A stretch of DNA of 5,349 nucleotides from Chloroflexota bacterium (GTDB lineage: Bacteria; Chloroflexota; Anaerolineae; Ardenticatenales; Ardenticatenaceae): the NCBI GenBank assembly GCA_003520455.1, contig DOUV01000556.1, positions 1 to 5,349 on the forward strand, read 5' to 3'. The notes beneath the pieces are model-generated. The model was not told the DNA's origin, searched no databases, and saw only the letters and a program-made list of their open reading frames with translations. Numbering within the stretch: the stretch's first letter is position 1; every line of letters begins with the position of its first letter. The translations under genes were made by a program, and so were the position numbers. Below, piece after piece: positions 5,264 through 5,349 of this stretch.

Positions 5264-5349
5264 ATGTTTCGCTGGCCATATAGTGCCCTTCTCACGCTCA
5301 CCATCTTGTTGGCGGCCTGCACTTCGGTAGCCACGCCCGCCCCAGCCCC
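5264..5349 (+). CDS. Lipoprotein, probably an ABC-importer solute-binding protein (N-terminus only)
   Basis: Only 28 codons are present before the right edge. They encode a textbook lipoprotein signal peptide: a short n-region (M-F-R-W-P-Y), a hydrophobic stretch from Ala8 to Ala18, and a lipobox L-A-A-C with the lipidated Cys at residue 19. A T-P-A-P-A-P linker of the sort seen before exported binding proteins follows. The protein would be anchored on the outer face of the cytoplasmic membrane. The gene is divergent from the LacI-led operon and shares its operator type, so it is probably co-regulated. In such loci the first divergent gene is often the binding protein of a sugar ABC importer, which would suit a cytoplasmic sulfatase that needs an imported substrate. 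That role is inferred from context; no binding-protein domain is inside the window, and another lipoprotein is possible. A longer form from the ATG at 5168 is in frame but less likely. Confidence 0.7.
   Translation, partial: MFRWPYSALLTLTILLAACTSVATPAPA

Overview
This 5.3 kb, GC-rich window holds a catabolic-looking gene cluster from a bacterium. It consists of one leftward (minus-strand) operon of four genes and the first bases of a divergent rightward gene, with a control region between them. The organism cannot be fixed from this window. The GC-rich codon use, the abundance of UroD-like corrinoid methyltransferase systems in such genomes, and a lipoprotein whose mature end starts C-T-S-V-A-T-P-A-P-A-P fit a Chloroflexota (Anaerolineae-like) bacterium. 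That is an inference, not an identification.

Layout, in transcription order of the minus-strand operon: a LacI-family repressor (4679-3627), a cysteine-type formylglycine-dependent sulfatase with no signal peptide (3605-2028), a uroporphyrinogen-decarboxylase-fold corrinoid methyltransferase (1973-756), and its probable cognate cobalamin-binding corrinoid protein (671 to beyond the left edge). The gaps are 21, 54 and 84 bases. Each gene has its own Shine-Dalgarno sequence and no terminator is visible between them, so they look co-transcribed. On the other side, a plus-strand gene starts at 5264 with a lipoprotein signal peptide and runs off the right edge. It is most likely, but not provably, the solute-binding protein of an ABC importer.

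The 4680-5263 control region is readable. It has a strong sigma-70-type promoter on each strand: TTGACG-16-TATAAT leftward and TTGACA-17-TAGTAT rightward. At or just downstream of each predicted transcription start lies a pair of near-palindromic boxes of the form GAAAnCGnTTTC, the kind of site LacI-family proteins bind. The simplest reading is that the LacI protein represses both its own operon and the divergent transport gene until an inducer is present.

Taken together, the cluster suggests import of a sulfated and methylated (O- or N-methyl) compound, perhaps a methylated sulfated sugar given the LacI regulator. The sulfatase would then remove sulfate in the cytoplasm, and the methyl group would pass to cobalamin on the corrinoid protein. 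The pairing of a sulfatase with a corrinoid demethylation module under one LacI regulator is the most interesting feature of the window. The substrate is not shown by the sequence. The methyltransferase also lacks the third Cys of the zinc site known from MtaA/MtbA (Tyr355 stands there).
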